The translations under genes were made by a program, and so were the position numbers. Below, piece after piece: positions 15,256-21,199 of a stretch of DNA of 21,199 nucleotides. Position 1 is the stretch's first letter, and each line of letters starts with the position of its first letter. The stretch covers positions 1 through 21,199 of the forward strand of contig DASSKO010000099.1 in the NCBI GenBank assembly GCA_035690425.1, given 5' to 3'. Below the pieces are notes generated by a model. The model had not been told where the DNA came from, made no database searches, and was given only the letters and a program-made list of their open reading frames with translations. Source of the stretch: DASSKO01 sp035690425. Lineage in GTDB: Bacteria > Actinomycetota > Actinomycetes > Propionibacteriales > Nocardioidaceae.

Positions 15256-15304
15256 AGCTGTGGGGGGAGAGCCATGCGCCGAAGCCGTCGGCCGATATTC
15301 GTCG

Positions 15305-15310
15305 TACCCT
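15305..15310 (+). promoter_or_regulatory. Candidate leaderless -10 box of the GNAT gene
   Basis: TACCCT is followed by 6 nt and GTG at 15317. This decides the start, because the frame stays open upstream to an ATG at 15260 that would lie inside the divergent promoter region. Confidence 0.55.
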
Positions 15311-15316
15311 CACACT

Positions 15317-16177
15317 GTGCTGACCACCACCTCCGGGCTCCGGCTGCTCGGGCCCGGCGACCTGCGGCAGGTGCAGGAGCTGCTCGAGCGCGACCCGGTG
15401 ACGAACGTGTTCGTGGACCACCGGGTGCGCCTGACCCGGCTGGACCCCCGGTGGCTCGGCGGTGAGATGTGGGGGTATCTCGACCGCGGTGAGCTGGTCT
15501 CGCTGTGCCACTCCGCGGCCAACCTGGTGCCGGTGACGGTCTCGCCGGCCGGGCATGACAACGCCGCCTTGGAGGCGTTCGTCACCCGCGCGGTGGCCAA
15601 GGGCCGCCAGTGCAGCTCGATCGTCGGCCGCGCCGACGCGGTCCACCAGCTGTGGGAGGGAGTCCAGCCGTACTGGGGCAGGCCCCGGCTGGTGCGTCCG
15701 GCACAGCCGTTCCTGACGCTCGACCACGCACCACGGGCGGCGGCCGACCCACTGGTACGGCGGGTGCGCGACGACGAGTTCGAGATCATCTACCCGGCGT
15801 GCGTGCAGATGTTCATCGAGGAGGTCGGCATCTCACCCGAGATCGGGGGCGGCCGCGACCTGTACCGCGCCCGGGTGCGGCAGATGATCGCCAAGGGCCA
15901 CGCGTTCGCGCGGATCGAGGATGGCGAGGTGATGTTCAAGGCCGAGGTCGGCTCGGTCACTCCGCACGCGTGCCAGGTGCAGGGCGTGTGGGTCCCGCCC
16001 GCCCGCCGCGGTGAGGGGCTGTCGGCCGCAGGCATGGCGGCCGTCGTCGAACAGGCCCTGGCCGACATCGCCCCGGTGGTGACGCTGTACGTCAACGACC
16101 ACAACGTCGCCGCCCGTCGGGCCTACGAGCGCATCGGGATGGTGCAGCGTTGCACGTTCTCGACCATTCTGTTCTGA
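15317..16177 (+). CDS. DUF4081-GNAT acetyltransferase
   Basis: This 286-residue protein combines an N-terminal DUF4081 domain (about 1-115, with DPVTNVFVDHRVR) and a C-terminal GNAT domain. The acetyl-CoA site is in VQGVWVPPARRGEGLSAAG, and the terminal motif is LYVNDHNVAARRAYERIGM. It resembles the mycobacterial GNAT encoded directly after dxr-rip1-ispG (Rv2867c), so it is probably the syntenic partner of this cluster, displaced here by five genes. The substrate is unknown. Start GTG 15317 is chosen over ATG 15260 because family similarity begins at LTTTSGLRLLGPGD and a TACCCT box lies 6 nt upstream. Confidence 0.9.
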   Translation: MLTTTSGLRLLGPGDLRQVQELLERDPVTNVFVDHRVRLTRLDPRWLGGEMWGYLDRGELVSLCHSAANLVPVTVSPAGHDNAALEAFVTRAVAKGRQCSSIVGRADAVHQLWEGVQPYWGRPRLVRPAQPFLTLDHAPRAAADPLVRRVRDDEFEIIYPACVQMFIEEVGISPEIGGGRDLYRARVRQMIAKGHAFARIEDGEVMFKAEVGSVTPHACQVQGVWVPPARRGEGLSAAGMAAVVEQALADIAPVVTLYVNDHNVAARRAYERIGMVQRCTFSTILF

Positions 16178-16300
16178 GGCTGCGGGCACCGTGGCCCGTC
16201 GCACGTGTCGCACCGTCCGCGGGTGGCGCGGCACTGGGGGCGAATACGGGCACCAGCCCACCGACGAGCAACGCCGGATCGGGCGCCGGTAGCCCACTGC

Positions 16301-16334
16301 GGCCTGCGGGTGGTCGACGGGTACGCCGCAGGCC
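16301..16334 (+). terminator. Hairpin in the gap after the GNAT gene
   Basis: GGCCTGCGG (16301-16309) and CCGCAGGCC (16326-16334) pair perfectly around a 16-nt loop. It lies in the 263-nt gap between the GNAT and DoxX-like genes, where no coding sequence is convincing. There is no T-tract; a terminator role is plausible. Confidence 0.35.
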
Positions 16335-16428
16335 ACGGCCGGTGAGCTGCGGGCCGCCCTGTGCCCGGGTCGACGATGCCGTCGACCTGCCGGGTGCACG
16401 AGCCGACGGGCTGCGACGGCGGAGCGGC

Positions 16429-16434
16429 TAGGTT
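16429..16434 (+). promoter_or_regulatory. Candidate leaderless -10 box of the DoxX-like gene
   Basis: TAGGTT is followed by 6 nt and GTG at 16441. There is no ribosome-binding site, and this box supports the GTG start. Confidence 0.5.
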
Positions 16435-16440
16435 CGTCGT

Positions 16441-16857
16441 GTGCGCAAGGACATCATCGCGCAGGACGCCACTGCGCTGGACGCCACGGCGCTGGACACC
16501 ACGGCGCTGGACATCACTGCGCTGGCCGCGCTGTTCGCCACCTCCGGGGTGGCCCACTTCGCCCGGCCGCGCCCGTTCGAGCGGATCGTCCCGAGGCGCC
16601 TGCCGCATAAGCGCAAGCTCGTCTACGCCTCCGGCGCGCTCGAGCTGGTCTGCGCTGCGGGCCTGCTGCATGCGCGCACGCGCCCGGCCGCGGGCTGGCT
16701 GAGCACGGCGCTCCTGGTCGGTGTGTTTCCCGCCAACGTGCAGATGGCGGTGAGTGCCCGGCGCAACAGCTCAACGGTGTTCCGGGCCGGCACCATCGTG
16801 CGGCTGCCCCTGCAGCTGCCGATGATCCGCATCGCTTGGCGCGCCACCCGCGGTTGA
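16441..16857 (+). CDS. Small DoxX-like membrane protein with N-terminal repeat
   Basis: This 138-residue protein probably spans the membrane three or four times. Hydrophobic segments lie around ALAALFATSGVAHF, KLVYASGALELVCAAGLL, WLSTALLVGVFPANVQMAV and the C-terminal LPLQLPMIRIAW. The pattern SGVAHFARPRPFERIVPR, then GALELVCAAGLL, fits the DoxX / MauE-like family, whose members are often tied to redox or thiol stress but are mostly uncharacterised. The N terminus is unusual: after VRK come five-residue repeats DIIAQ, DATAL, DATAL, DTTAL, DITAL that are not part of the family core. The start is GTG at 16441 with a TAGGTT box 6 nt upstream. Two hairpins separate it from proS. Confidence 0.75.
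   Translation: MRKDIIAQDATALDATALDTTALDITALAALFATSGVAHFARPRPFERIVPRRLPHKRKLVYASGALELVCAAGLLHARTRPAAGWLSTALLVGVFPANVQMAVSARRNSSTVFRAGTIVRLPLQLPMIRIAWRATRG
16450..16524 (+). repeat. 15-bp in-frame tandem repeat at a gene start
   Basis: Four close copies of a 15-bp unit (16465-16479, 16480-16494, 16495-16509, 16510-16524; consensus GACRYCACKGCGCTG) are preceded by a more diverged copy at 16450-16464. The unit is a whole number of codons, so copy changes would keep the frame of the DoxX-like gene. Confidence 0.8.
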
Positions 16858-16879
16858 CCTGCATCGGATGGCTATCTGG

Positions 16880-16915
16880 GGAAGATCACCCGTGCAAGGA
16901 CACGGAGGATCTTCC
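16880..16915 (+). terminator. Two-part hairpin after the DoxX-like gene
   Basis: GGAAGATC (16880-16887) pairs with GATCTTCC (16908-16915). Inside it, CCGTG (16890-16894) pairs with CACGG (16901-16905) around a 6-nt loop. The two stems are separated by an AC/AG internal loop. It lies 22 nt after the stop codon and has no T-tract. Probably a terminator or mRNA 3'-end structure. Confidence 0.5.
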
Positions 16916-16959
16916 GCGGTCGCTACTTTCGGACCGTTCACAGGAGCCGGGCGGGACAG

Positions 16960-16990
16960 ACGGGGCACACTGCGTCGTCACAGTCCCCGT
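16960..16990 (+). other. Second hairpin between the DoxX-like gene and proS
   Basis: ACGGGG (16960-16965) pairs with CCCCGT (16985-16990) and ACTG (16969-16972) with CAGT (16981-16984), with a CAC bulge on one side and an 8-nt loop. It lies upstream of the proposed proS promoter, so it is more likely a second terminator than a proS leader structure. Confidence 0.35.
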
Positions 16991-17044
16991 GGTGCCTCCT
17001 GCCGCCCATGGGCCACCAAGGATGCCGACCGGTCGCCGGGCCGA

Positions 17045-17050
17045 TATCCT
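17045..17050 (+). promoter_or_regulatory. Candidate -10 box of proS
   Basis: TATCCT lies 43 nt before the proS GTG, implying a leader of about 37 nt that includes a GGAG ribosome-binding site at 17085-17088. The -35 region is not recognisable. Confidence 0.4.
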
Positions 17051-17093
17051 CGTGCGCGTCCTGCCTCACCGCCGTACCCGAGTTGGAGTTCTT

Positions 17094-18860
17094 GTGACAC
17101 TGCGGATGTCGACGCTGTTCCTGCGCACCCTGCGCGAGGACCCGGCGGACGCGGAGGTCCCGAGCCACCGGCTGCTGGTCCGCGCGGGGTATGTCCGACG
17201 CGCCGCACCCGGCATCTACTCCTGGCTGCCGCTGGGGTACCGGGTCTACCGCAACGTCGAGCGGATCGTCCGCGAGGAGATGGACGCCATGGGTGCGCAG
17301 GAGGTGCACTTCCCGGCGTTGCTGCCGCGCGAGCCCTATGACGCCTCCGGTCGCTGGACCGACTACGGCGACAACATCTTCCGGCTCCAGGACCGCAAGG
17401 ACGCCGACTATCTGCTCGGACCCACGCACGAGGAGATGTTCACGCTGCTGGTGAAGGACCTCTACTCGTCCTACAAGGACCTGCCGCTGTCGATCTACCA
17501 GATCCAGACCAAGTACCGCGACGAGCCCAGGCCCCGCGCCGGCATCCTGCGCGGACGTGAGTTCGTGATGAAGGACTCCTACTCCTTCGACGTCTCCGAC
17601 GAGGCGTTCCTGCGGTCCTATCAGCAGCATCGCGACGCCTACGTCAAGATCTTCGACCGCCTCGGGTTCGACTACGTGATCGTGTCCGCGATGTCGGGGG
17701 CGATGGGCGGCTCGGCCTCGGAGGAGTTCCTCGCCACTGCGGAGAACGGCGAGGACACCTACGTGCGCTGCACCTCCTGCGACTACGCCGCCAACGTCGA
17801 GGCGGTGCGGGTGCCGGTCCCGGAGTCGACCGGGTACGACGACGCGCCCGCCGCGCATGCCGAGCAGACCCCCGACACCCCGACGATCGAGACGCTGGTC
17901 GACCATCTCAACGAGGCCTTCCCGCGGACGGACCGGCCCTGGACGGCCGCCGACACGCTGAAGAACGTCGTCGTCATGCTCGTGTACCCCGACGGCACCC
18001 GCGAGCCGCTCGCGGTCGGCGTACCGGGCGACCGCGAGGTCGACGAGAAGCGGCTCGGCGCCCAGGTGGAGCCGGCGGAGGTGGAGGCGTTCACCGAGAC
18101 CGACTTCACCGCCCACCCGGAGTTGGCGAAGGGCTACATCGGCCCCGGTGCGCTGGGGGAGCACAACGCGAGCGGCATCCGCTACCTGGTCGACCCGCGC
18201 ATCGTCGAGGGCAGCAGGTGGGTCACCGGCGCGGACGTCGCCGGCAGCCACGTGCTCGACCTGGTGGTGGGGCGTGACTTCACCGCCGACGGCGTCATCG
18301 AGGCGGCCGACATCCGCGACGGCGACCCGTGTCCCCGGTGCGGCAGCCCGTTGGAGTCGGCCCGTGGCATCGAGATGGGCCACATCTTCCAGCTGGGGCG
18401 GCGGTTCGCCGAGGCGCTCGACCTCAAGGTGCTCGACGAGCACGGCAGGCTGGTGACGGTGACCATGGGGTCCTACGGCATCGGCGTGTCCAGGGCGGTG
18501 GCGGCGATCGTCGAGAACTCCCACGACGAGCTCGGCATCATCTGGCCGCGGGAGGTCTCGCCGGCCGACGTGCACCTGGTCGCCACCGGCAAGGACGAGG
18601 CCGTGTTCGAGGCCGCCGACCAGCTGGTGAGCGACCTGGAGGCGGCCGGCGTCTGCGTCCTCTTCGACGACCGGCGCAAGGTCTCGCCCGGCGTGAAGTT
18701 CAAGGACGCCGAGCTCATCGGGGTGCCGACCATCGTCGTGGTGGGCAAGGGCCTGGCCGACGGCGTGGTCGACGTGAAGGACCGAGCCTCCGGCGATCGT
18801 GCCGAGGTCAAGCTGGTCGACGCGGTCGGGCACCTGGTGGGTGTGGTCCGTGGCCGTTGA
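17094..18860 (+). CDS. proS: Prolyl-tRNA synthetase, bacterial type
   Basis: This 588-residue class II synthetase charges tRNA-Pro in the cytosol. Motif 1 is in GIYSWLPLGYRVYRNVERI. Motif 2 is in YQIQTKYRDEPRPRAGILRGREF, and motif 3 in MGSYGIGVSRAVAAIVE. The INS editing domain that removes Ala-tRNA-Pro lies between motifs 2 and 3 (about 230-390) and includes the segment AADTLKNVVVML. The anticodon-binding domain is C-terminal, with GVCVLFDDRRKVSPGVKFKDAELIGVPT. Length and editing domain fit the bacterial rather than the eukaryote-like form. The start is GTG at 17094, 5 nt after GGAG. An ATG at 17106 is possible but badly spaced. The frame stays open upstream to 16836 with no conserved sequence. 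The end overlaps the HAD gene by 11 nt. Confidence 0.96.
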   Translation: MTLRMSTLFLRTLREDPADAEVPSHRLLVRAGYVRRAAPGIYSWLPLGYRVYRNVERIVREEMDAMGAQEVHFPALLPREPYDASGRWTDYGDNIFRLQDRKDADYLLGPTHEEMFTLLVKDLYSSYKDLPLSIYQIQTKYRDEPRPRAGILRGREFVMKDSYSFDVSDEAFLRSYQQHRDAYVKIFDRLGFDYVIVSAMSGAMGGSASEEFLATAENGEDTYVRCTSCDYAANVEAVRVPVPESTGYDDAPAAHAEQTPDTPTIETLVDHLNEAFPRTDRPWTAADTLKNVVVMLVYPDGTREPLAVGVPGDREVDEKRLGAQVEPAEVEAFTETDFTAHPELAKGYIGPGALGEHNASGIRYLVDPRIVEGSRWVTGADVAGSHVLDLVVGRDFTADGVIEAADIRDGDPCPRCGSPLESARGIEMGHIFQLGRRFAEALDLKVLDEHGRLVTVTMGSYGIGVSRAVAAIVENSHDELGIIWPREVSPADVHLVATGKDEAVFEAADQLVSDLEAAGVCVLFDDRRKVSPGVKFKDAELIGVPTIVVVGKGLADGVVDVKDRASGDRAEVKLVDAVGHLVGVVRGR

Positions 18861-19560
18861 CGCCGTCATCTTCGACTGGGGCGGCACGCTCACCCCCTGG
18901 CGCACGATCGACTTCGCGGAGGAGTCCGCGGCGCTCGCGCAGGCGTGTGTGCCCAGTGGTGTGCACAGTGGCGACCCCGAGGAGGCGGCCGCCGCGCTGC
19001 TGGCCGCGAACGGCACGGTCTGGGAGCGCTCGCGCGACGAGCACCGCAGTGCCACGATCGCCGACATCTTCGCGGCCGCCGGGCTCACCCACGACGCGAG
19101 CCTGCTGCAGCCCTACCGCGACTTCTGGGAGCCAAGGACGCTCACCGATCCCGACGTCCCGGCGCTGTTCGACCGGCTGCGGGCCGACGGCATCAGGATC
19201 GGTGTGCTGTCCAACACCGTGTGGCCGCGGGAGTGGCACGAGGGCTTCTTCGAGCGCGACGGTGTGCTGCACCTGCTCGACGGTGCGGTCTACACCAGCG
19301 AGATCCCGTGGACCAAGCCGCACCCGGAGGCGTTCGGGGCGGCGATGGCCGCGGTCGGTGTCGACGACCCGGCTCGCTGCGTCTTCGTCGGCGATCGGCT
19401 CTTCGACGACATCTACGGCGCCACGGCCGTCGGCATGAAGGCGGTGCACGTGCCGCATTCCGACGTACCCGCCGCGCAGCACGGGCACACCAACGGCCAG
19501 CCCGACGCGGTGATCCAGCGGCTGGCCGACCTCCCGGACGTCATCGCGCCCTGGCGCTAG
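18850..19560 (+). CDS. HAD-superfamily hydrolase-like protein with DxG motif
   Basis: This 236-residue protein has the four HAD motifs. Motif I is AVIFDWGGTLTPW with nucleophile Asp9. Motif II is IGVLSNTVWP, motif III Lys is in EIPWTKPHPEAF, and motif IV is CVFVGDRLFDDIYGA. A helical cap lies between motifs I and II. The residue two after the nucleophile is Gly11, where phosphatases have the acid/base Asp, so ordinary phosphatase activity is doubtful and haloacid dehalogenase-like or other chemistry is possible. The start GTG at 18850 is chosen because the strand leading to motif I begins there; GTG 18841 is an alternative. The gene overlaps proS by 11 nt and is probably co-transcribed with it. 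A large hairpin lies about 20 nt after the stop. Confidence 0.85.
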   Translation: MAVDAVIFDWGGTLTPWRTIDFAEESAALAQACVPSGVHSGDPEEAAAALLAANGTVWERSRDEHRSATIADIFAAAGLTHDASLLQPYRDFWEPRTLTDPDVPALFDRLRADGIRIGVLSNTVWPREWHEGFFERDGVLHLLDGAVYTSEIPWTKPHPEAFGAAMAAVGVDDPARCVFVGDRLFDDIYGATAVGMKAVHVPHSDVPAAQHGHTNGQPDAVIQRLADLPDVIAPWR

Positions 19561-19580
19561 CCCGACCTGGTCCGACCCCT

Positions 19581-19641
19581 CGCGCCGAGAACGCACAAAT
19601 GCCGATGCGCGCGGCCGGCATCACCGCGACGTTCTCGCGCG
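19581..19641 (+). terminator. Nested hairpin after the HAD gene
   Basis: CGAGAACG (19586-19593) pairs with CGTTCTCG (19630-19637), and inside it ATGCCG (19599-19604) pairs with CGGCAT (19616-19621). Four more outer pairs (19581-19584 with 19638-19641) form if one C is bulged. It follows the HAD stop by 20 nt and could end the proS transcript. There is no T-tract. It might also be a dispersed repeat copy. Confidence 0.5.
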
Positions 19642-19717
19642 CTCTCATCCCGTCGCGAGCCGCTCACGGCCCGGTGGCAGGATCTGACTGTCCCGCTCGT
19701 CCTGACGTGGCGGGGCA

Positions 19718-19753
19718 GAAGTGCGATCTCGACTCGAAGTGCGGTATCGACCG
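19718..19753 (+). repeat. 18-bp direct repeat upstream of the F420 reductase-like gene
   Basis: Two adjacent 18-bp units (19718-19735 and 19736-19753) share GAAGTGCG and TCGAC and match at 14 of 18 positions. They end where the ribosome-binding site begins, 13 nt before the ATG. They may be regulator sites or part of the promoter. No clear -10/-35 pair is visible. Confidence 0.5.
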
Positions 19754-19766
19754 AAGGGGTGGCTAC

Positions 19767-20420
19767 ATGACCCGAATCGCCATGGTGGGCGGCACCGGAG
19801 CGATGGGCAAGGGGCTCGGCTACCGATTCGCGGTGGCTGGTCACGACGTCGTGCTGGGGTCTCGTTCGGCTGACCGTGCGGCCGACGCTGCGGCGGAGGT
19901 GTCCGAGCATGCGGGTACGCCGGTCGAGGGCCGGGCCAACACCGACGCGGTGCGCTGGGCCGAGATCGTGGTGGTCGCCGTCCCCTACGACGGCCACACC
20001 GCGCTGATCGAGTCACTGGCCGGCGCCCTGACCGACCGGGTCGTCGTCAGCTGCGTCAACCCGCTGGGCTTCGACCGTGCCGGCGCCTACGCGCTCGACG
20101 TGCCCGACCACAGCGCAGCGGAGGAGACCGCACGGCTGGCAGCGGGTGCGCGGGTGGTAGGCGCCTTCCACACCGTCTCGGCCGTCAGCCTGTGGCGGCA
20201 CGAGGGGCCGCTGGACCACGAGGACGTGCTGGTCTGCGGGGACGACGCCGACGCCAAGGGGCTGGTCGTCGACCTGGCCGCGACCGCGGTCGGGCGCCCA
20301 GGAGTCGACGTCGGGCCACTGCGACAGAGCCGGCAGCTCGAGCCGTTGACCGCGATGCTGATCTCGGTGAACAAGCGCTACCGGACGCGCGCCGGCATCC
20401 GGATCGGCGGTCTGCCCTGA
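19767..20420 (+). CDS. npdG: F420-dependent NADP reductase family protein
   Basis: This 217-residue protein has an N-terminal dinucleotide-binding fold with GGTGAMGKGLGYRFA (8-22) and the VVLGSRSADRA segment whose Ser-Arg typically reads the NADP 2'-phosphate. AEIVVVAVPYDGH, NPLGFDRAG and GARVVGAFHTVSA follow. This matches the NpdG / F420H2:NADP oxidoreductase family, which moves hydride between coenzyme F420 and NADP in the cytosol. Actinobacteria commonly make F420, so the assignment fits, although related NAD(P)-binding proteins with other partners exist. The ATG at 19767 follows AAGGGGTGG. The long open frame upstream overlaps the HAD gene in another frame and is not coding. Confidence 0.85.
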   Translation: MTRIAMVGGTGAMGKGLGYRFAVAGHDVVLGSRSADRAADAAAEVSEHAGTPVEGRANTDAVRWAEIVVVAVPYDGHTALIESLAGALTDRVVVSCVNPLGFDRAGAYALDVPDHSAAEETARLAAGARVVGAFHTVSAVSLWRHEGPLDHEDVLVCGDDADAKGLVVDLAATAVGRPGVDVGPLRQSRQLEPLTAMLISVNKRYRTRAGIRIGGLP

Positions 20421-20557
20421 TGCTTACCGCCGCGACGATCACTTTGTCGAGGTCTTCGTGTGCTCGTAGGCTGCCGCCTGCTCGGACCAGGTCTGCTCCA
20501 GCGCAGCACCACCTGCATACGTCCCACGATCGGTACGTCAGGACGCGAGTCTGCGCC

Positions 20558-20968
20558 TCAGCGGAGCTCGCCGAGGCCCGGGAAGGGCTCCGGCTCGACC
20601 CCCCAGCCGAGGCCGCGGACAGCGCAGTCGGTGAGCGCGGTGGCCGCGAGCATCCGCGCCTCCCCGGCGGTGCGGCTGACGACGTCGGCGTACACGGCCG
20701 CGCAGCGCTGCTCGACGAGCCGGCCGAGCCGCCGCGCCGACCGCTCGCTGTCGACGTCGAACGGCAGCGCGTACGCCGCCTCGGCCGCGACCGCGTCCTG
20801 TCCGAGCCGGGCGATCAGCTGGTCGCGGCGACGGCGATGGGCGGCATAGCCGGCGGCGGCCAGGTCCGCATCGGCCGCCTCCGACGCAGCGCCCAGCACC
20901 GCACCGATCACCCCGTAGGCGAAGACGGCGGCGTGCTCGGCGGCGAGTGCCGTCTGCAGCGGCTTCAC
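20558..20968 (-). CDS. DUF4439 ferritin-like protein
   Basis: This 136-residue, Ala-rich, helical protein fits the DUF4439 ferritin-like family. It shows LQTALAAEHAAVFAYGVIGA at the N terminus, a second helix with AAHRRRRDQLIARL, and later helices RLVEQRCAAVYADVVSRT and RMLAATALTDCAVRG. The Glu-His pair in AAEHAA is a conserved ferritin-like feature. Whether iron is bound cannot be told, and the function is unknown. The start is GTG at 20968, overlapping the upstream stop as GTGA, so it is translationally coupled to the partial gene before it. The 137-nt gap to npdG (20421-20557) shows no clear element. Confidence 0.85.
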   Translation of the reverse strand: MKPLQTALAAEHAAVFAYGVIGAVLGAASEAADADLAAAGYAAHRRRRDQLIARLGQDAVAAEAAYALPFDVDSERSARRLGRLVEQRCAAVYADVVSRTAGEARMLAATALTDCAVRGLGWGVEPEPFPGLGELR

Positions 20969-21198
20969 CGCACCGCCTCCTCGAGCGTCCCCTCGATGGT
21001 CGTCGCGTGCTGGGTCTCCGCGGCCGAGATCGAGGCCAGCAACTGGGCGAACCGGCCGGACTCGGCCCGCCGGACGTCGGCCCGATGCGCCGCGGCGGCA
21101 TCCTCCTCGGCCGCCGCCAGCAGCGCCAGCACCGCCGGGCGACTGCGCGGCAGTGGCTCGGCCGCCTCCGTCCCGCTCGGCGTACTCGGAGCATCGGG
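20965..21198 (-). CDS. Ferritin-like helical protein, 5' end missing
   Basis: The frame is open from the window edge to the TGA at 20967-20965, giving 77 residues of C terminus. Helical segments RPAVLALLAAAEEDAAAAHR and FAQLLASISAAETQHATTI are visible, and AAETQH carries the ExxH ferritin-type motif. A Pro/Thr/Ser-rich stretch precedes the helices. In related actinobacteria a ferritin-like, often secreted or lipidated, protein is encoded just before DUF4439 next to proS, which fits. The N terminus, and so any signal peptide, lies outside the window. Confidence 0.65.
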   Translation of the reverse strand, partial: PDAPSTPSGTEAAEPLPRSRPAVLALLAAAEEDAAAAHRADVRRAESGRFAQLLASISAAETQHATTIEGTLEEAVR

Positions 21199-21199
21199 C

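Noticed and set aside
16178..16440. Coding sequence in the GNAT to DoxX-like gap
   Set aside because: Open frames on both strands are low-complexity and lack a supported start; the gap is better explained by a hairpin and a promoter.
16858..17093. T-box riboswitch upstream of proS
   Set aside because: Hairpins are present but the T-box core and the AGGGTGG-type antiterminator sequence are absent, and the likely promoter lies downstream of the hairpins.
16938..19088. Very long open frame (716 codons) antisense to proS
   Set aside because: It mirrors the codon pattern of proS in high-GC DNA, has no family features and crosses two well-supported genes.

Overview
The window is about 21.2 kb of high-GC, densely packed chromosomal DNA with 20 genes, including two cut by the window ends, plus one 28-codon mini-ORF. 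It comes from an actinobacterium (Actinomycetota), most likely a Nocardioides-like member of the Propionibacteriales. Supporting signs are the order dxr - rseP/rip1 - ispG with a DUF4081/GNAT protein further on (the same genes cluster in Mycobacterium), proS followed by ferritin-like genes, an F420-linked oxidoreductase, frequent GTG starts, and several promoters that look leaderless. The family placement is inference. I see no insertion sequence, prophage, CRISPR array, tRNA or rRNA.

Layout. Positions 1-2439 hold the 3' end of a DinB/DUF664 gene (+), then a LOG-family protein and a RIO-type kinase (both -). The kinase has a structured 5' leader. From 2640 to 6248 come prpE (propionyl-CoA synthetase, +), converging on a YjbR-like gene and a class III aminotransferase (both -). 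From 6522 to 14868 a long collinear run on + starts with the isoprenoid (MEP pathway) and membrane-protease genes dxr, rseP, a mini-ORF and ispG. It continues without a gap into an enolase-superfamily epimerase and a DUF1611 protein, which match the DgcA/DgcN pair of D-glutamate catabolism. A complete polar amino acid ABC transporter (binding lipoprotein, permease, ATPase) follows behind its own promoter. From 14884 to 16857 lie a DUF488 gene (-), the DUF4081-GNAT gene and a small DoxX-like membrane protein with a five-residue tandem repeat at its N terminus. From 17094 to the end lie proS, an overlapping HAD-family gene, an F420-dependent NADP reductase-like gene, and two overlapping ferritin-like genes on the minus strand (the upstream one cut by the window).

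How the genes fit together. Dxr and IspG are steps of the MEP pathway, and Rip1/RseP is a membrane metalloprotease commonly found beside them. The epimerase, DUF1611 protein and transporter look like a metabolic cassette, perhaps for uptake and racemisation of D-glutamate or peptidoglycan-derived peptides, sitting between ispG and the GNAT gene that follows ispG directly in Mycobacterium. This is the most system-like feature here. The substrate is inferred from family knowledge, not shown by the sequence.

Regulation. Five first-in-unit genes (LOG, aminotransferase, DUF488, GNAT, DoxX-like) have a TANNNT box 6-7 nt before an ATG or GTG, the arrangement of leaderless actinobacterial transcripts. 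prpE and dxr have a weaker GANNNT version with the same spacing. Several gene junctions carry inverted repeats without T-tracts, two of them with the stop codons of convergent genes inside the arms.
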